The translations under genes and the position numbers were made by a program. Below the pieces are notes generated by a model. The model was not told the DNA's origin, searched no databases, and saw only the letters and a list, made by a program, of their open reading frames with translations. Shown in pieces: positions 1 through 13,567 of a DNA stretch of 52,500 bases. Positions within the stretch are counted from its first letter, which is position 1. Every line of letters starts with the position of its first letter. Location: contig NW_023501118.1 in assembly GCF_014066305.1 (NCBI RefSeq), positions 1-52,500 of the forward strand, in the 5' to 3' direction. This DNA comes from Letharia columbiana (taxonomy: Eukaryota > Ascomycota > Lecanoromycetes > Lecanorales > Parmeliaceae).

Positions 1-505
1 ATATACAATACGCCAAACGCTATTCTATTTATAACGCGTTAATAAACTCTAATATTTTATATATATTATTCTATTTTAACTCGTTATTTATATTTATTTT
101 TAAGTTTAATTCTATATCGATATAACTATTAATATACTTTAACTTCTATATTATTAAAATTCTTATTAATATAGAGTTCTCTTTTATATTATTATTTTTT
201 AATCTTTATTTAATTATTAATATCTTTTCTTCTATTAAATCTCTTTAAACTAAAACTTCTATACTCGCGTATATAATTACTTATTTATTTATATTCTTAT
301 TTACTTACTTTTTTACTATCTTTAATTTTTTAAAATATTAAAAGAATATTTATTTAAAATATATTATTAATAATAATCGTCTTAAGATATAATAAATATA
401 AATAAAACTTAAATATTAACTTATAAATAATTTAAAGAAAACTTATACTATTTATATAAATTTAAATTATAAAGAGAGTTTAATAATATAAAGAATAGAA
501 GAAGA

Positions 506-740
506 ATAAAACTAAAGACTCTTATTATTTTAAATCTATCTCTCTTTAAGAGATTTAAGGGAATATACGATGTTATCTTGGTAACATTTAACTTTCAAAT
601 ATAAGTTATTAAGCTTACGAATTAATAAAACTACAGACTCTTATCATTTTAAATCTATCTCTCTTTAAGAGATTTAAGAGAATATACGATGTTATCTATA
701 AATAACATTTAACTTTTAAATATAAGTTAACTTAAGCTAT
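506..740. repeat. tandem duplication, about 119 bp
   Basis: Two adjacent copies begin near 511 and 630. Both carry the string CTCTCTTTAAGAGATTTAAG followed by an ATACGATGTTATCT motif, and they differ mainly by transitions. They keep a few CA and TG steps, so they are less mutated than their surroundings. The second copy includes the palindrome at 689-708. Confidence 0.75.
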
Positions 741-929
741 ATATACGGATTAATTCTATAGAAACTCATTTATTTAATATATATATATATTATTTATAGA
801 GATTAGTTATATATTATTTATAAATAATATAATTAGTAATTTATAATAGTAAGTAATTTATGATTTAGCGTATCTACGGTTCTATATCAACTTATCTTCG
901 AAGAATATTCTTCTTCTTTATATCTTTCT

Positions 930-1800
930 TTTACTATACTTTATCTAAGACAATTTTCAGAGACGAAGAAGAGTAAAATCTAAGTCGATTAGCTACCTAA
1001 ATACTTGATAATATTTAAATAGCTTAACGGGGTCGAATGAATTAATAACTTAACAGATCTAATTTTTACCGATATAGTAGATTAATAACAAATAGGCTAA
1101 GCTATTATTTCGATCGCTCGCTTGAATATATAAGTTATCGATAGAATACTAGACCTACTAGCGGCCATTTAGACGGCATTCGAAGCTAAGCCTTTAGAGA
1201 ATCTAAACGGTATATTAAGTTCCTAAAGTTTGATTACTCGTATATTTTAGAAGTTAGCTACTTAATAGACCTTTTTACTTATCGAGTTATCGCTAAATCT
1301 ATTAACGTTTCTACGATATTAAGTAGCTTACTTCTAAGACCTATAAGTAAAAAGTATTCGAATATAGTCTAACCTTAATGCTAGGTATTCGCTTTTTAAA
1401 TTACGAGGTAGTTAGTAGCCGCGTTAAAGCTCGAATTAACTATGAGCTAGATCTTAACTTGAGAATCGTTTATCGTCTACGTCTCTTTCTAGTCCTAGAA
1501 TGGGCAATCGGGGTAGACGATAGCGCCCTATCTCTACGGCATTTAAAGAGTCGTGATATAGTGTGGACAACTAGAGATGGCTAGATGTTAGAGGGTTACG
1601 CTATTGGACCCGACGCCCATATAGAGCAGTTACTCGCCCCGATTGATAATAATATATTCTATAAGAATAAGTATAAGGATAATAGTAGTAATAATAGTAG
1701 TAATGCGATTAGTTAAGGTAAAGTAGGAGTAAAAGAGAGTAAATAGTAGACCCGAGATTTTATATAGAAAGGGATACTATAAAGGATACCTTAGTAAAGG
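930..1800. other. partially RIP-mutated segment, no gene recognised
   Basis: GC content is visibly higher here than in the neighbouring AT-rich DNA, and intact TG and CA steps persist, for example around 1,500-1,640. A 68-codon open frame (1378-1584, plus) exists but has no recognisable motif, no splice context and no continuation. I read the stretch as a less heavily mutated part of an old repeat, not as a functional gene. Other possibilities are an old single-copy sequence bordered by repeats, or a repeat copy mutated in fewer cycles. Confidence 0.4.
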
Positions 1801-1992
1801 AGCGTTAGTATTATAAAAGATTAGTATTAGATAGAGGGTTAGTAGAGATACTAGTTAGCTAAAACGATATATCCTATTCTACTATAATAAAATAATCTAT
1901 TCTCGCCCTTAAAGTTATTATTTCGTCTCTATTACTATTCGCGGATCTTATTTACCTAATTATATTGTCTCGAATATTTATAATACTATTTA

Positions 1993-2234
1993 GAGCTTCT
2001 ACTATAGCGTGATATACTTTTTAATACTAATCTTTCTTTAATCCTACTATTTGGCGGCATTAGCCTTTTCCTAGCAATTCGAGTTACTTTCTTAATATAT
2101 AAAGTATCCTTAGGAGCTTCTACTATAGCGTAATACGCTTTCTAATACTAATCTTTCTTTAACCCTATTATTCGGCAATACTAGCCTTTTTCTAGCAATC
2201 CGAGTTACTTTCTTAATAGATAAAGTATCCTTAT
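1993..2234. repeat. tandem duplication, about 121 bp
   Basis: Two copies start at 1993 and 2114 with the shared string GAGCTTCTACTATAGCG and run to a shared AAAGTATCCTTA. The copies differ almost only by C/T and G/A transitions, which suggests the duplication came before or during independent RIP of each unit. Confidence 0.8.
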
Positions 2235-2460
2235 ACTTTCGATAAGCTAGCTTTAATAGCCTATTCATTATTCGATGGTACCCTTTTCGAGAATACTTTA
2301 TCTCTTAAGTTCTAACGACCAAATAAATTAGACTTAATCGTTACGCCCTTTACGAATAATAGCTTAGGCGATAGAAAAAGAATAAAGCTATTAAATTCGA
2401 TATATATTACTACTTTTTTAATAACTTATAAAGAGGTTTACTCGAAGATTTAATCTATAA

Positions 2461-2890
2461 ATAAGTAATTTAAAGGCGCTTAATATCGATAATAAAATGA
2501 ATATTATCTATAGATAATAATACTTATCGATATCGTATTTACGCTATCGAATTTATTTTCGTAACTCGCTAACTCGAGATTATCTCTTTTTCGATTAAAT
2601 AAGTAATATAAAAGCGCTTAATATCGATTAAAAGGCGGATATTATTTATAAATAATAATACTTATTAATATTATATCTACGCTATCGAATTTATTTTCGT
2701 AGCTCGCTAACTCGAGATTATCTCTTTTTTAATTAAATAAGTTATTTAAAAACGCTTAATATCGATTAAAAAATAAATATTATCTATAAATAATAATACT
2801 TATCGATATCGTATCTACGCTATCAAATTCATTTCCGTAGTTCGCTAGCTTTTAATTATCTTTTTTCGATTAAATAAGTTATCTAAAGAT
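2461..2890. repeat. tandem repeat, period 138 bp, about three copies
   Basis: Units start at 2461, 2599 and 2737, with a partial fourth at 2874. Each contains a CGCTTAATATCGAT-like string, the dispersed palindrome (near 2501, 2639 and 2778) and a CGCTATC...TTCGTA segment. The fixed spacing of the palindrome shows it is part of the repeat unit. Confidence 0.85.
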
Positions 2891-2921
2891 ACTTAATATT
2901 AAAGATAAGCGTTCTAGACCT

Positions 2922-3015
2922 CTTATACTTAATCGTTAGCGTTAGCGATAGACCCCTTATACTTAACCGTTAGCGTTAGCGATAGACTTCTTATACTTAA
3001 TCGTCAGCGGCGACT
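2922..3015. repeat. short tandem repeat, period 34 bp, three copies
   Basis: CTTATACTTAA followed by a TCGTTAGCGTTAGCGATAGA-like string starts at 2922, 2956 and 2990. A related diverged unit lies further on, near 3090-3110. It directly follows the 138-bp repeat array. Confidence 0.75.
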
Positions 3016-3774
3016 AACTCGACTCTATTATTAAGCCCTTTATTAATAATCTACTTTATCTATCTCTAGAAGAGCGTTCTAGATTTCTTATACTTAGTCG
3101 TTAGGTCGTCGACTAATTTAACTCTATTATTAAGCTCTTAATAGACTTCTTTTAAAAGTCTAAAGCGTAGATAAGAAAGATAATAATTATATATATATAA
3201 CGCTTTATCGCTAGATAAGAGATATAAGATATTAGAATTAAGTAAAACGATTACGATCTATATAATATAAAAATAAGTTATAAGTAGAATTAGCGAATAT
3301 ATTATAAATTAAATCGATAATTATCGAGGTAATTATATACTAATAAGAAGATAAGCTATTATAAAAAGAAAAGAATAAAGATTAATTAAGAATAATATAG
3401 TATTAAAATAGCTAATAGATTTATCAAAAGATCTATCTAAAAATTAATTAAAGGTTATTCTTACGTCGTAGAGATACTTATTACATTAACCTTAATCTAG
3501 ATTATAAAAATTATATTAATAAAGTCAAAGGCGTAGTATAATCTCTACTAAGAAGAATCGCTTATAGAGTATTCGCTAATTATTATATACTTTAAAGATA
3601 CTCTATTATAGATATTCTAGTATTTAAGTTATTTAAATAAAGATAATTAATAGCTAATAGATAGATATTATTCGTAAATAATATAGTTCCCTTACTTATA
3701 TTAAACGTATACACTTCCAAAAAAAAGAAGAAGAGAAAAAAAGCTTTATAATCTTAAGTCTTTAAAGATAACTA

Positions 3775-4396
3775 TAAGAGCGTAATCGCTTTAATAGTCT
3801 ATAGCGGGGGTATAGCAGGCCCTTATAGAGTCAAATAGGGCGTATCGACCATAAAGCGCGATACCTTCGATTCTTTTTAGCCTATGGCTCAGTAGTAGCC
3901 GAATTATCCTCACAACTATATCGCGCTAAAATTCCGGGGCTTAACTAATCCCGGGAAGGCTAGCTACTGCGGGGTATATTCGCTGATTTCCCGATTTCGA
4001 GGGTTCGACCCCGTTATGTACGGGCCGAAAAACATTTTTCAGAGGGCAAAAGTTCCAGATTTATCGGGTACCGGCTCCCAGGAGCGGTACAGTTCCGTAC
4101 CCTAAGGCTTTCATTCGGGTAGGGCTAAATGTCCGGTAACCGAACCTCGGTATACATGTACCGAGGCACATACCCCGAAAGGGTCCCTGTGACGTATCTT
4201 ATGTCCCATAGGGACCTCTGAGGCATATACCCCGAAAGGGTCCCTGTGAAAGAAGTCCTGGACAACCACCGGGCAAGAGTGGCGCACTGCGCCCCAAGTC
4301 GGCTCTACGGGGGCCGCTGGTCAGGATAAAGCCCTCGAATCAATTCTTTATTAGGGCTACGAGTACGCGTTTTAATATTTAAGGGGGATAGTTAAG
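3775..4396 (+). mobile_element. tRNA-like SINE-type element in a GC-rich island
   Basis: This GC-rich island in RIP-degraded DNA contains an A-box-like string TGGCTCAGTAG (3885-3895) and a B-box-like string GGTTCGACCCC (4002-4012), the internal RNA polymerase III promoter elements of tRNA genes. The spacing of about 110 bp is longer than in an ordinary tRNA, and I could not fold a clean cloverleaf, so a tRNA-derived SINE is more likely than a tRNA gene. The body downstream has a hairpin at 4145-4166 (8-bp arms) and a 30-bp unit repeated at 4162-4191 and 4220-4249. The first 105 bp recur at 4397 onward. A short element could escape RIP because RIP needs duplications of a minimum length, known to be a few hundred bp in Neurospora. 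Confidence 0.5.
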
Positions 4397-4535
4397 TAAG
4401 AGCGTAATCGCTCTAACAGTCTATTATGCGGGTAGATAATAGCAGGCTCTTATTATAGCTAAATAGGGCGTATTTACTTCGAAAAAAGAAGCAAGAAACC
4501 CCAAAACCTTTTCTATGGCCCAGTGGTAGAGTCTT
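4397..4535 (+). repeat. second, degraded copy of the SINE-like head
   Basis: This copy starts with TAAGAGCGTAATCGCT, identical to 3775-3790, and stays alignable through GCGGGT...ATAGCAGGC and AAATAGGGCGTAT to another A-box-like string TGGCCCAGTGGTAG (4516-4529). The copies are 622 bp apart in the same orientation. No B box follows, and the downstream sequence is AT-rich, so this copy is truncated or more mutated. Confidence 0.6.
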
Positions 4536-4599
4536 CCTAACAATAACCGCCTCTTTTACTATTCTTATCGCGATTCTTAATTATCTCACCGCTTAAGTT

Positions 4600-7000
4600 A
4601 ATTAATCTTATACTTTAGCGAGTTTTCTTAGAAGGCTAAAAATCGAGATCGCTATTCGAAGTAGAGTTAATAATTTTTCGCTTCTCGAACTTCTTAGCTA
4701 ATAGCTTATTCTTAATCTATTTAAAAGCCGCGAGCTTAAATTTAATTGCTCTTAATGCTATTAGCTTTCTAGTCTTAATCTTTATTAATCTTTATATAAG
4801 AGATCTCACTAAAAGATAGTAAAAATAAGAAAGATATAGTCGAGGACTCTTCTAATAATTTATTATCGAAGAAATCTTAATTTAAAGAAAAGATCTCTAA
4901 AATTAAGAATTTTCTAAAGACGAAGTTTATAGAAGACGTAGACGTAAGTACTAGCTAGAGGATCTATTAATATCGATAATACGATAATTATTTATAGCGT
5001 TATCTTCGTTAAACTCGAAGACTTCTTTTCTTATACGCGCGTTTTTTTCTTAGCTAATTTAGCTATTATATCTATATATTAATTAGTAAAGTAGATAGCG
5101 AATATTATCTATAAATAATATTAATAAGAACTTATTAGAATAAGATATAGATCGTAGTTAGACGTTCTTCGATAATTATTATTTCTCTCTAAACGCTTAT
5201 TTATTTAATAAATTATTCTTCGTAATTAGATTATATATATTAATCTACTAATCTTATTATAAACACTATTTAAATATAATTCGATAGTCTTCTATATAGA
5301 CTTTATTTATAAGCTTATTTTAAACTTTATCGTTATTAAGCTTTAAATATCGCGTTAAACGCGCCTCGACTTCTATATTAATAAAATTCTTATTAATATA
5401 AATAACGATAATATTAATTATCTTACGCGCCGCCGTAATCTATAGAACTTAATTATAAAAATAATCGTTAATAAGAATAAAGATATTATAGGCATTTTTC
5501 TATCTAATTTAAATAATACGTATATTAATCTATAGAGTCGATTATACGTTTAACGATATATCTATAAAGATCGTATTTAAGTAATTCTTTTATAGATTAA
5601 TTGAGATAGCGTTAATCTTAACGCTAATAACTAGAACTTATATAAGATAATTCTTATTATTAAACTAATAAATCGCCGCCTCTTAGTTCTTAAGTTTATA
5701 CTTCGTATAAATATTAATAATATTAAACTTTAGAATTATTAAAAGAATCTTTATTAGCTATATCGTAAAGAACTAATTATAGAAAATAATAATCTTTTAA
5801 TTATTCTTATTATAGATCTAGTAAATGAGATTAGCGATATAAGATAGTTTAATTAAGTTATATATAAGATAGTATATTATATTAATATAATCGCGATAAA
5901 CGAGTATATCTAGATTAATCTTAATCGAGTTAAAGAAGTAAATAATATCGTAATCTTTATATTTATAATAAAATTTCTCGATAATAATAGATCTATCGTT
6001 ATTAAAAGAGATAGAAATAAGATTATTACTTATAACCTCTAAATATAACTTATAATAAAACGTTATATTTCTTAAGTCTATTTCTTTTATCTTATTAAAT
6101 CTTAAATTAAGAAATTAAATATATATTAAGTAAAGCTTAATATACTTCTTTAACTTATATCTACTCTATTAAAGTTTAATTATAAGTTAATATATCGAGA
6201 AAATCTTTATATTAATTCGATAAGAGTCTTTATTAAAAATATTATTAATTTAAATCGCGACGATATACTTTAGCTAAATAAGATAAAGAATTAATAGAAT
6301 AAAGATATTAATAAAGAAAGTCGAGAGATAATTAAGCTCTTTATCTAAGATAATCTAGAATTTAAAGATTCTAGAGTTAATAAGCTAGACGAATCTATTA
6401 ATATTATTTATAGATAATATCTAATTATAGATATTAGATTTAGTAAAGACGTAGTTATTAATATTAGCGAACTTCGAATTAAGAGTAATTTAATCTTTAT
6501 TTTAAAAGAGCAATAAAAGATTAATTAAGTCTAGCGAGCGATTAATTATAAGAGTTATTATTAATAGAATATAATATATAATATATAAATTTAGAATTAA
6601 CTTATATATAATTATAAATAAGCTCTTTAGCTTTTAGACTTTATCTTCTATAATTATCGCGAATATATTTAAATAGAATAAATAAATAAGATTAAGCTCG
6701 TCTTTATTTATATTAACCTCGTTATTATTAGCTATATTATTATCTTTATAATTAATCTTTAATAATATCGCGAGTTATATATCTTACTTTAAGAGCTTAA
6801 GACGCGTAGTCTTAATATCTTTATTTTAATATATTAATTAATAAATTTAAGTAATATAGCTACTTAGAATAATAATAAGTAAAAGCGCTAAGATAATTAA
6901 GTAAAGAATTAAGATATAATAAAAGATAGATAATAGAGATATTTAAGATCTAAGCTCGCTAATAAATATTACTTTTTTCGATAGAGCTATAGAATTACTT
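4600..7000 (-). pseudogene. RIP-destroyed SNF2-type helicase relic
   Basis: On the minus strand, reading TAA and TAG as mutated Gln or Trp codons gives a continuous frame of over 400 codons. It holds the C-terminal half of an SNF2-family helicase. Near 5,800-5,740 a hydrophobic KIIIF strand is followed by conserved spacing. Near 5,660-5,600 a QVLV...VNLQ block corresponds to helicase motif V. Near 5,550-5,450 a STLQ..IR..QIRQ...N.FIL block corresponds to motif VI. Upstream, around 6,540-6,500, a strand resembling the region after motif III can be read. The N-terminal ATPase motifs were not securely located. SNF2 enzymes are ATP-driven DNA translocases, and such genes are often found inside fungal repeats. 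There are dozens of in-frame stops and the copy cannot be functional. Both ends are approximate. Confidence 0.65.
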
Positions 7001-10000
7001 TATCGTTAATTAAGAAAAGTAAAAACGCTTCTTATTCTTTTAGATATTTAATCTTTATAAAAATTCGAGAATAAGCGTAATCTTATATTTTCGATCGACG
7101 ATATATATAAATAGTTTCTAGATCTTACTTAGCTTAAATATTAAACGATCTATCTTTTATATATAAAATTTTTTATTAATTTAAGTCGAGGTATCTAAAT
7201 AAGAAGTATCTTACTCGATTAAATCGTTATATATTTTCTTATTCTAATTATTCTTACTATAGTCTTTCTTATCGTAATCTTTATTATTATTATAAATATC
7301 TTATATTTTAATATCTTTTTTATTATAAATAGCTTCTAATAACGACTTCGACTAGAATAATAATAAGTCGATATTATCTATAGATAATATTAAAAACTAA
7401 TATCTTATATAAATAATAAGAAATATTAATACGATAATAGTCTTATCTAGATCTATTTTATCGCTTAAAATATTTCTCTAAAGAAGCGAGTTATAGATAA
7501 TAAGAAGCTAGATAATAGTCTATATCTAATATAATAGAAGAAGTAATATATATTAAGATTTATTAATAATAGTCGAGATAAACTTAAGAGATAACTTAAG
7601 AGAATTTATATTTAGAAGTATATACGCGTTAATATAGCTAGACGAGACGATATTAGAAAAATTAATACGATTTTAAAATTTTTAGAATTCTTTATATTCG
7701 ATATCTAAAATATTATTTATTAATCTAAATATCTCTCTCTCGCTAACTATCTAATTTAAGAATTACTATTAAAGATTCTCTTATATTAATATTCGATTAT
7801 TAAAATTAATCGCTTATATCGCTAGATTCTTAATTAATTCGATAAAAGAAATAATAATAATATTATTTTTCGAGGTTAAATAGATAATATAAATCTTACT
7901 ATCGATCTAAGTATATAAAGCCTTCTATTATATTATATCGATAATTTCGCGATCTTATAAATATTACTTCTATATCTTTATTATATCTTCGATATTTTTT
8001 AATAATAGATTTTTAATACTATTATTAAAAACGTCGTCTTTATTCGATTAAATCTCTTATTTTATAATTTAGTAATTTAATAGACGAGCTAAGTCGTCTA
8101 TATATCGTCTTTTATTCTTCTTAATAAAACAAATAATATCTTTATTTATATCGACGTCTTCGAGAGTCTAAATCTTCTTCTTAATATTATTTATAAATAA
8201 TATTATTATATTATCGATTTATTAGTCTAAGTTATTCGAGTTATAGAAATTAACGATTTATATAAAATTTACTTACGTCTTAAATATATCTTTATATTAA
8301 TTAGCCCCTCTTCGCGCTCTTATTATCTTTCGCTAGAATTATTAAAAAAGTATATATATTTAATATTAGTCTTCGGCGTGAAATTCGTAAACTAGCTCGA
8401 TATCGAGCTATTCGCATTTAAGAATAATTTCTAAATTCTCTTTAAGAATAAGTTTTATCGTTATTAATTAGAAGTAGATATCGCGAAGATTATTATTATA
8501 GAAGATAGATAAAGAAAGAGAGATTAGACTTATTTAAGAGAAATTCTCGCTACGTAAAACGATAAAGATATTCGCTTAGACGTATAAAGTATTCTTACTC
8601 TTTTCTTTTATCTTAAATCTTTTTATTCTAATCTTTACTTATATTATTAAAATTTTCTTATTAGCTTCTTTATCTATAAAGACGATAAGATTTAAACTTA
8701 ATTTAAGCTTAAGATATTCTAATAATAGTCGATCGCTTATAAAAAGCTTATTAATATTTAAAATAAAAACTTCTCGCGGATTTTTACTAGCTGCGGACTA
8801 TTATTTATAATATTTTTACTTTAGCGTTTTCTCTATTATCTTCTTCTAGCGACTTATAAATATAGATTTAAAAAACTTTATTAATATAATAAGAGTCGAG
8901 ATTATCTTTACTTTATCTTTAATATTATTAGTATCTTTCGCTATATTTTTAGCGAATTAAGTAAATTAAATACGCTTTCGAGTAATAGAGAGTCTTTAAA
9001 GATATAAAAAAAGGCGTTAAGCGATTAAAGAATTAAGAAAGATAGATTATATAGTATATAATCTAAAGATAAATAAAAGAAGTAAGAGTTTTAAAGAGAA
9101 TTAATATTAGATTAATAATTAGATAGATAAAGTAGAAGTAATATATAATAAAGTAAGATAGAAGATAAAGAATAATAATAAATATTATCTATAAATAAGA
9201 TCGCGTTAACTTAAATTTTTACTCGAATTTAATAACTAAGTATAAACTTATCTAAACTTAAGCTTCTATTATATAGATTTTAATTAAATATAAAAAGTAT
9301 AGAAGTAGAATATAAAATTAAATATATAATAGATATATAGAAGTAATAGAAGTAAGAGAAGATTATTATAATAATTATAATTAAAAGAAAGAAGAATAAT
9401 AATTATTATAATAAAGTAAAAGAAAGATAAGTAATAATATAAGAAATCGTATTAATATAGATAGCTTAAGTCTTAACGCGACTCTTATCTATAGATAATA
9501 TTTATATAAAATTAAGCTATAAAGAGAGTTAAGTAAATATAAAGAATAGAAGAATAATTAGATTAAATACGATAATAACTTATATTAGTTAATTCTTATT
9601 AGCTATTTATATTATATATATTATTTATAAATAATATATATAAAAGCTTCATTATAGAAAATTCTAAATAAATATATAAGAAGAGATTATTAGATAGAGA
9701 GATAAGAATAGTAAAAGATCTTTAAGGCTATCGCTAATTAGCGTATTATCGTATATACTATTTATAGATAATATCTATAAATTCTAGATATAATAATATA
9801 TTAAATAAATAAATATTAATAAGTATAAGTTCTTAGTTAATAGCGATATTAACGCGTAATAGAGATTATTATAATAAATTTAAATACGCGATAAAGTCGA
9901 CTAAGAAGCTTAATATTAATTATTATTATTACTTTATTACTTTAATTTATAAATATAAATAATATCGTTAATCGAGTAGATTAGAGTAAGATTAAATACT

Positions 10001-12299
10001 TAAATTATTTATTAAGAAAATTATAGACTCTAGATTATCGATAATAGAACTCTTATCTCTTATCTAATAATTTAATATTACTATTATTTAGCTACTATCT
10101 ACTTTAAATTCTATCTTTTAACTCTATTTTAAAGTCTCTTAATAGATATAATTTTATATTAAGAGTAATATTAATAGAATTTTAAAGATAAAAAACTTAT
10201 AAGATATCGACTATTAAGATATAAAGCTATCTATAAGATACTATATCTTAAAGTATTTTTTAAATATTCTTAATAAAAATCTTACTTTTAATAAAGAAAT
10301 ACTTAATTATTTTTATTAAATTCTATTAGTTAAACGCGAAAGTAGCGATATACTAGTTAATCTTCTTTAAAAAATTAAGCTTATAAATATTCTATTAAAT
10401 CTTCTAGCTATATCTCTTATTAACTTTATATTAAATTAATAACTTATTTAGATTATATTAAGAAATAATTATTAATTACTATAAGACGTAATAGCTTATC
10501 TAGTATAGAAATTAGCTTATAATATTTAAATATATCTTCTATAATACTATTTCATATAGTTAATATATTAATATTCGAAAGATCGCGATATTTTATCGTC
10601 GAGTTAATAAGTCGAGATTATTATATATAAATAAATCTTTAATATAATTAATTTAAAGTTCGAAATTCTAATACTTATAAAAGATATTTTCTTTTTAATT
10701 AAAGAATTAGGCGATTTAGACGTCGGCGATATAAGATTAAATATTAATTATACGCTAAATTATAGCGTAATTAAGATTATAAAAACTCTTAACTTTATTT
10801 ATAATTAATAATTTTAATAATTATTTCTTCGTCTTAATAACGCTATTAGAGAAATTACGATACTTATATAATCTCGCAATTAAGATTTTAAAAATATATT
10901 TAATATAGAATTATAAGATAAGTTTAATATTTAGATTAAATAATAACTACGTAATATTAATAGCCGCTCGTCTTTTCTTATTATTCTCTTAATTAAATAG
11001 ATTATAATCGTAACGAAGATTAATATTTATATATCTTTCTCGAAATATAACTTAAATATTCTTCTATTCGATTAAAATAGCGAGAATATTTCGAATATAA
11101 TAAAAGAATTTATAAAATATATTATTAGCTAATTAAAGCTAATTTAAAAAACGCGATTAAAAGATAAATAATATCTCTTATAAAAACTAATCTACTTAAA
11201 GTTATATAATCTTATATCGCTTAATTACTTACTTAAAATCAAGATTAATAAGATTATATTAATTAGACTCCGAGTTATCTAAAAGACTATCTTTAGAAAT
11301 CTTATTATTATTATAACGAAGCGCGTAACGTTAAAGTCGCTCTTATTAATATTTATAACTTTTTATTTTTTTTAATATTAATTTAGATCGTTATAATAAT
11401 ATAACTTCTTTTATAATTAGTATAAGAATATAATAATAAGCGCTAATCGTAATCTTATAGAGACGCTATTAGATTTTCGAAGTAATAGAATAATTATTTA
11501 ACTCGAGATAAGTTCTAATTATCGATACTTTTAGATATACTATTTATCTATTTAGATAGACTAATATAAACTTATTAATCTCTTTAATTAAAAGTACTTA
11601 ATAAGAGCGATAAGAGTCTTTAATAATTAAGATCCTCGTATAGTTATCTATAGATAAATAGCTATTAATATTATCTATAGATAATATCGAATTATTAAAT
11701 TTCTAGATACTCGATAAAGAAGCGGCGGTCTATACGATAATAATAAAGTAATTATTAATATTAAATTCGTAATATATAAAGAATAGTTATCTTATACGAT
11801 ATTTCGATTATATATCGAATAAGAACTTTATTTTTATCGAATCTTTTAATACGATAGCGACTCTTTACTTACTCTTTTTATAATTTTTAACTATATTAAC
11901 TCTTTTTAAATAAAATTCTCGAGTATTAACTATAGTTCGACTATATCGATTTACTTCGAAGTATTTATTAATATAAAATTAAGAGAACTCTAAGCCTTTA
12001 AAGTCGTTATTATTAAATATAAAATAGTTTTTAAATAATATAGCGAATAGATCTTTATTACTATTATAGACCTTATTATAAATAAGATTATCTTCGCTTT
12101 ATAATAGATTACTTAAATTTAATTTAATAAAGATTAAACTTATATCGCGCGTTAGTATAAAAGAATAGCGTAAGACTATAAGATAATATACGATCTATCG
12201 AGAATTATAGAATTCTTATATCTATTATTTAAGATAGTATATCTTTTATAATAATATAATATCGTTAATAACGAAAATATCTTTAACTTCGATATTAAG

Positions 12300-13565
12300 T
12301 TACGCGTTATTTTAACTTAAATAACTCTTATTATAAATATTATAGTAGAATTTTATAAGCTTAAGAAAGTTATATTTTATTAGAGCGAGGCTATTATATT
12401 AAATTAAGCTCTTAAGATTATAAGCTATAATAATTAATACTAGATCTATAAACTTAGAATATTTATTACTCTTATAAAGTATATACTTTTAGAATTATTT
12501 TAGTAGATTAATAGATAGTAAATAATTAATATTAATCGAATAACTAGCGCTATTAATACTCTACTCTTTCTTAATATATATCTTATAATTTATATTAATA
12601 TAGCTCCGCGACTAGTACTATTATATATAATAATTATAGATATTTCTAAGCGTAAATTAAATAATATTATTAATCTATTTATCTTACTCGTTATTACTTA
12701 GATATATAATATCGAAATTAATTATTAAAAGATAAGAGAAGAAAATATAAATAACGGCTTTTAGGTCGCTATTAGCGACGTCGTAATTTAAGCGAAGTTA
12801 TTTTATCTTATATAGTTTTAAATTATAAATAATTATTTATTAATTCTAGATAATTTATTATAGAAATAATAGTTAAAGTATAAAGTAAAATCTATATCGA
12901 TAAATAGTTAAGCTTAAAATATCGAAAATTATACTATCAATATTCTAAAAGCGCTAAAATATAAGATCTTTCTTTTAAGTCTAGCGTAAAAAGCGCTCCT
13001 TCGATCTATTAAAATTAATTATCGCTAGATTTCTACTATTTATAAAAAGAGCTTTTTAATTAATAATCTTAAAATTATTTACTACTTTATTTTACTTTAC
13101 GATCTTATTCTAATATAAGAGGCGTAAAGCGTTATTAAAGAAGAACTCTATGAAAAGATATTAATTTTAATAATCGATTATTTCGCGAAGAAAAAGAGTA
13201 TCTTTAAGAATAATATCGAGATTACTCGCTATTTAACGTTAGTTAGATTTTAAGAGAGGATTTAATAATAATATATTATAGATATAGCGAGTCTTTTAGC
13301 TAGCTTTAAAAATCTTTATAGCGTTATTATATAAGTCTATAGAGAAAATAATATCTTCGAATATAGTTTTTAATCTTCTAGATTTATTTATAAAAGTTAA
13401 AAGATAATCGCGTCGCTCTAGTTTAGAATTAAAATTATATATATTTTTTAATCTATAATTATACTTATCTAAATATTTTAAAAAGAGATTAATTATTAAA
13501 AGATTAGAAGTATTAAGATTAGTAAGATTAGACTTAACTTCGCTTAATATTAAATATCTCTTAAA
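12300..13565 (+). pseudogene. RIP-destroyed relic gene of unknown family
   Basis: On the plus strand, long frames interrupted only by TAA and TAG (expected mutated Gln and Trp codons) run through 12,330-12,720 and again through about 13,000-13,500, leading into the Glu-rich repeats that follow. The second part contains a 33-codon stretch without a stop beginning at about 13,141. I recognise no domain. The dense, regularly mutated frame suggests a transposon-borne or duplicated gene destroyed by RIP. Start, introns and end are unknown. Confidence 0.35.
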
Positions 13566-13567
13566 TT

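Noticed and set aside
1378..1584. 68-codon plus-strand frame in the AT-rich block
   Set aside because: No motif, no homologous context and many stops around it. It fits chance in a less mutated patch.
3885..4012. Functional tRNA gene
   Set aside because: A and B boxes are too far apart for a normal tRNA and no cloverleaf with an acceptor stem could be drawn, so a SINE-type head is preferred.
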